NCBI GenBank assembly: GCA_013003145.1
Contig: JABDLH010000033.1
Span: 1-7,144, forward strand
Reading direction: 5' to 3'
DNA: 7,144 nt
DNA from: Flavobacteriaceae bacterium
GTDB lineage: Bacteria > Bacteroidota > Bacteroidia > Flavobacteriales > Flavobacteriaceae
Every line of letters starts with the position of its first letter. Positions within the stretch are counted from its first letter, which is position 1. Under the pieces are notes generated by a model. That model saw only the letters and a program-made list of their open reading frames with translations, had not been told where the DNA came from and did not search any database. The position numbers were made by a program, and so were the translations under genes. Below, one piece after another: positions 5,621 through 7,144 of this stretch.

Positions 5621-6928
5621 ATGGGAACTTTCAGAATTGAAGGAGGGATACAGCTCCAAGGAGAGATAACACCCCAAGGTGCCAAAAACGAAGCGCTGCA
5701 AATACTTTGTGCAGTATTACTAACTTCTGAAAAAGTGGTTATTCACAATATTCCGGACATCGTGGACGTGAATAAGCTGATCGCTTTGCTGGAAGATCTC
5801 GGTGTTAAGATCCAGAAAAAGGGTAAGGGTTCCTACACCTTTATGGCCGATGATATCAACCTTGATTACCTGCAATCTGAGCAGTTTAAAAAAGACGGCA
5901 GAGGTTTAAGAGGATCCATAATGCTGGTTGGTCCACTGTTGGCCCGCTTCGGCAAAGGATACATCCCAAAGCCGGGAGGCGATAAGATCGGCCGGAGAAG
6001 ATTAGATACTCACTTTACCGGGTTTATTAACCTGGGGGCAAAATTCCGTTACAACAAGGAAGAGCATTTCTACGGGGTAGAGGCTAAAAAGTTAAAGGGA
6101 ACCTATATGCTTCTTGATGAAGCTTCGGTAACCGGAACTGCTAACATAGTTATGGCAGCCGTCCTCGCTGAAGGAATTACTACCATTTATAATGCAGCCT
6201 GTGAGCCTTACTTGCAGCAGCTGTGCAAGATGCTGAACCGGATGGGGGCCAGGATCAAAGGTATCGGCTCTAACCTGCTCGAAATTGAAGGTGTTAAGGA
6301 GTTAGGCGGTACGGAGCATACTATGCTCCCCGATATGATTGAAATAGGAAGCTGGATCGGCCTTGCGGCTATGACTCGCAGCGAACTGACCATTAAAAAT
6401 GTCAGTTGGGACGATCTTGGGCAGATCCCGGATGTGTTCCGTAAGCTGGGAATTGACCTGCAGCGCAAAGGCGATGATATCTATATTCCGGAACAACCGG
6501 ACGGATACGAGATACAGAACTACATAGACGGCTCTATACTGACGATCGCTGACGCTCCATGGCCCGGACTTACCCCTGACCTTTTAAGTATCATCCTGGT
6601 CATGGCTACACAGGCAAAAGGAGAAGTGATCATTCACCAGAAAATGTTTGAAAGCCGACTATTCTTTGTAGATAAGCTCTTAGATATGGGTGCTAAGATC
6701 ATCCTTTGTGATCCGCACAGGGCGGTTGTGATTGGTCACAACTTTAAATCGACCCTTAAAGCTACCACGATGACCTCTCCCGATATCCGGGCAGGTATCT
6801 CTTTATTGATAGCCGCGTTATCTGCTAAAGGAGTCTCTACAATTCATAATATTGAACAGATAGACAGGGGATACGAGGATATTGAAGGCAGGCTCAGAGC
6901 GATCGGGGCTAAGATTACCCGGGTCTGA
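5621..6928 (+). CDS. murA: UDP-N-acetylglucosamine 1-carboxyvinyltransferase with Asp in place of the active-site Cys
   Basis: MurA transfers enolpyruvate from phosphoenolpyruvate to UDP-GlcNAc, the first committed step of peptidoglycan synthesis in the cytosol. The 435-residue length is close to the 419 of E. coli MurA. Conserved parts are PQGAKNEAL with Lys22 and Asn23, RGSIMLVGPLLARFG (97-111), the active-site loop PKPGGDKIGRRRLDTH (116-131), NAACEPYLQQL (191-201), Asp320 in LTPD (general base position) and QIDRGYEDIEGRLRAIGA (413-430) with Arg416. The PGGC Cys115 of the E. coli enzyme is Asp121 here, a substitution known to keep activity but block covalent fosfomycin attachment. The related enzyme AroA (EPSP synthase) is excluded by these motifs. 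The ATG lies 19 bp after DUF4290 with no promoter between them. The gene converges on the pirin gene with 20 bp between stops. Confidence 0.97.
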   Translation: MGTFRIEGGIQLQGEITPQGAKNEALQILCAVLLTSEKVVIHNIPDIVDVNKLIALLEDLGVKIQKKGKGSYTFMADDINLDYLQSEQFKKDGRGLRGSIMLVGPLLARFGKGYIPKPGGDKIGRRRLDTHFTGFINLGAKFRYNKEEHFYGVEAKKLKGTYMLLDEASVTGTANIVMAAVLAEGITTIYNAACEPYLQQLCKMLNRMGARIKGIGSNLLEIEGVKELGGTEHTMLPDMIEIGSWIGLAAMTRSELTIKNVSWDDLGQIPDVFRKLGIDLQRKGDDIYIPEQPDGYEIQNYIDGSILTIADAPWPGLTPDLLSIILVMATQAKGEVIIHQKMFESRLFFVDKLLDMGAKIILCDPHRAVVIGHNFKSTLKATTMTSPDIRAGISLLIAALSAKGVSTIHNIEQIDRGYEDIEGRLRAIGAKITRV

Positions 6929-6948
6929 TCAGAACGCTTTACTGAAAT

Positions 6949-7144
6949 TTATTTTTCCACTTTAGTACCATCAGGGTAGAGGGCAAATCTGCCTTCTTCT
7001 TTCCCGTGAACGGGGTCAGGGTGTCTCCAGGGCCAGCCACCAAATTGTGTTAGCCGATATTCCTGCATAGCTTGTTGTATCTCGGCCTGGGTGTTCATAA
7101 CAAACGGCCCGTGTTTGGCTACAGGTTCCGCAATGGGTTTACCC
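6949..7144 (-). CDS. Pirin family protein, C-terminal fragment (5' part beyond the window)
   Basis: The minus strand encodes 64 residues from the window edge to a TAA at 6949-6951. The fragment contains GKPIAEPVAKHGPFVMNT, followed by a helix AEIQQAMQEYRLTQFGG and the tail WPWRHPDP. This GxPIxEPVxxxGPFVMNT pattern and the following helix are the end of the C-terminal cupin domain of bacterial pirins (YhhW/Pirin_C type). Pirins are bicupin proteins of about 230-300 residues, some with quercetinase activity. The metal-binding residues sit in the N-terminal cupin, which is not in view, so catalytic competence cannot be judged. The tail EEGRFALYPDGTKVEK is normal for a natural C-terminus rather than a truncation. 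It is convergent with murA, 20 bp away, and no terminator hairpin is recognisable between them. Confidence 0.85.
   Translation of the reverse strand, partial: GKPIAEPVAKHGPFVMNTQAEIQQAMQEYRLTQFGGWPWRHPDPVHGKEEGRFALYPDGTKVEK

Noticed and set aside
6929..6948. Possible bidirectional terminator between murA and pirin (TCAG...CTGA)
   Set aside because: Only four base pairs with a nine-base loop and no T-run on the murA side; too weak to call.
1..7144. A novel defence, mobile or secretion system
   Set aside because: The genes are all recognisable chromosomal families in a coherent housekeeping arrangement; I see no transposase, integrase, repeats array, toxin-antitoxin pair or abrupt change in composition.

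Overview
This window looks like a chromosomal housekeeping segment from a member of the Bacteroidota, most likely a flavobacterium (family Flavobacteriaceae). The reasons are: YqgE, HU, Fmt, MurA, DUF493 and DUF4290 proteins of flavobacterial type; Shine-Dalgarno-poor leaders; promoters of the Bacteroidetes form (TTG, 19-bp spacer, TAnnTTTG); and a MurA carrying Asp in place of the usual fosfomycin-reactive Cys. I cannot place the genus. There is no insertion sequence, phage gene, CRISPR array, tRNA or rRNA in view.

Layout, left part (minus strand, read right to left). A three-gene unit runs from about 4504 down to 1079: an AAA_28-type P-loop ATPase, a short-form RecQ helicase, then fmt (methionyl-tRNA formyltransferase). 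ATPase and recQ overlap in a TGATG stop/start. recQ and fmt abut as TAAATG. After a 173-bp intergenic region with a canonical Bacteroidetes promoter comes an HU gene (905-633), ended by a strong hairpin terminator (581-611). Then comes a YqgE/AlgH-family gene (516-1) that runs off the window edge.

Layout, right part (plus strand). Diverging from the ATPase across an 87-bp region with back-to-back promoter elements are a DUF493 (YbeD-like) gene (4579-4866), a DUF4290 gene (4948-5601) and murA (5621-6928). DUF4290 and murA are 19 bp apart and probably co-transcribed. The C-terminal end of a pirin gene (6949-7144, minus strand) converges on murA.

The genes serve replication and repair (RecQ), nucleoid structure (HU), translation initiation (Fmt) and peptidoglycan synthesis (MurA), plus four conserved proteins of poorly known role (YqgE, DUF493, DUF4290, AAA_28 ATPase). 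I found no obvious new defence or mobile system. The points most worth a second look are the Cys-to-Asp MurA active site, a gapless internal duplication in DUF4290, the rearranged C-terminal half of RecQ, and the shared divergent promoter region between the ATPase and DUF493.
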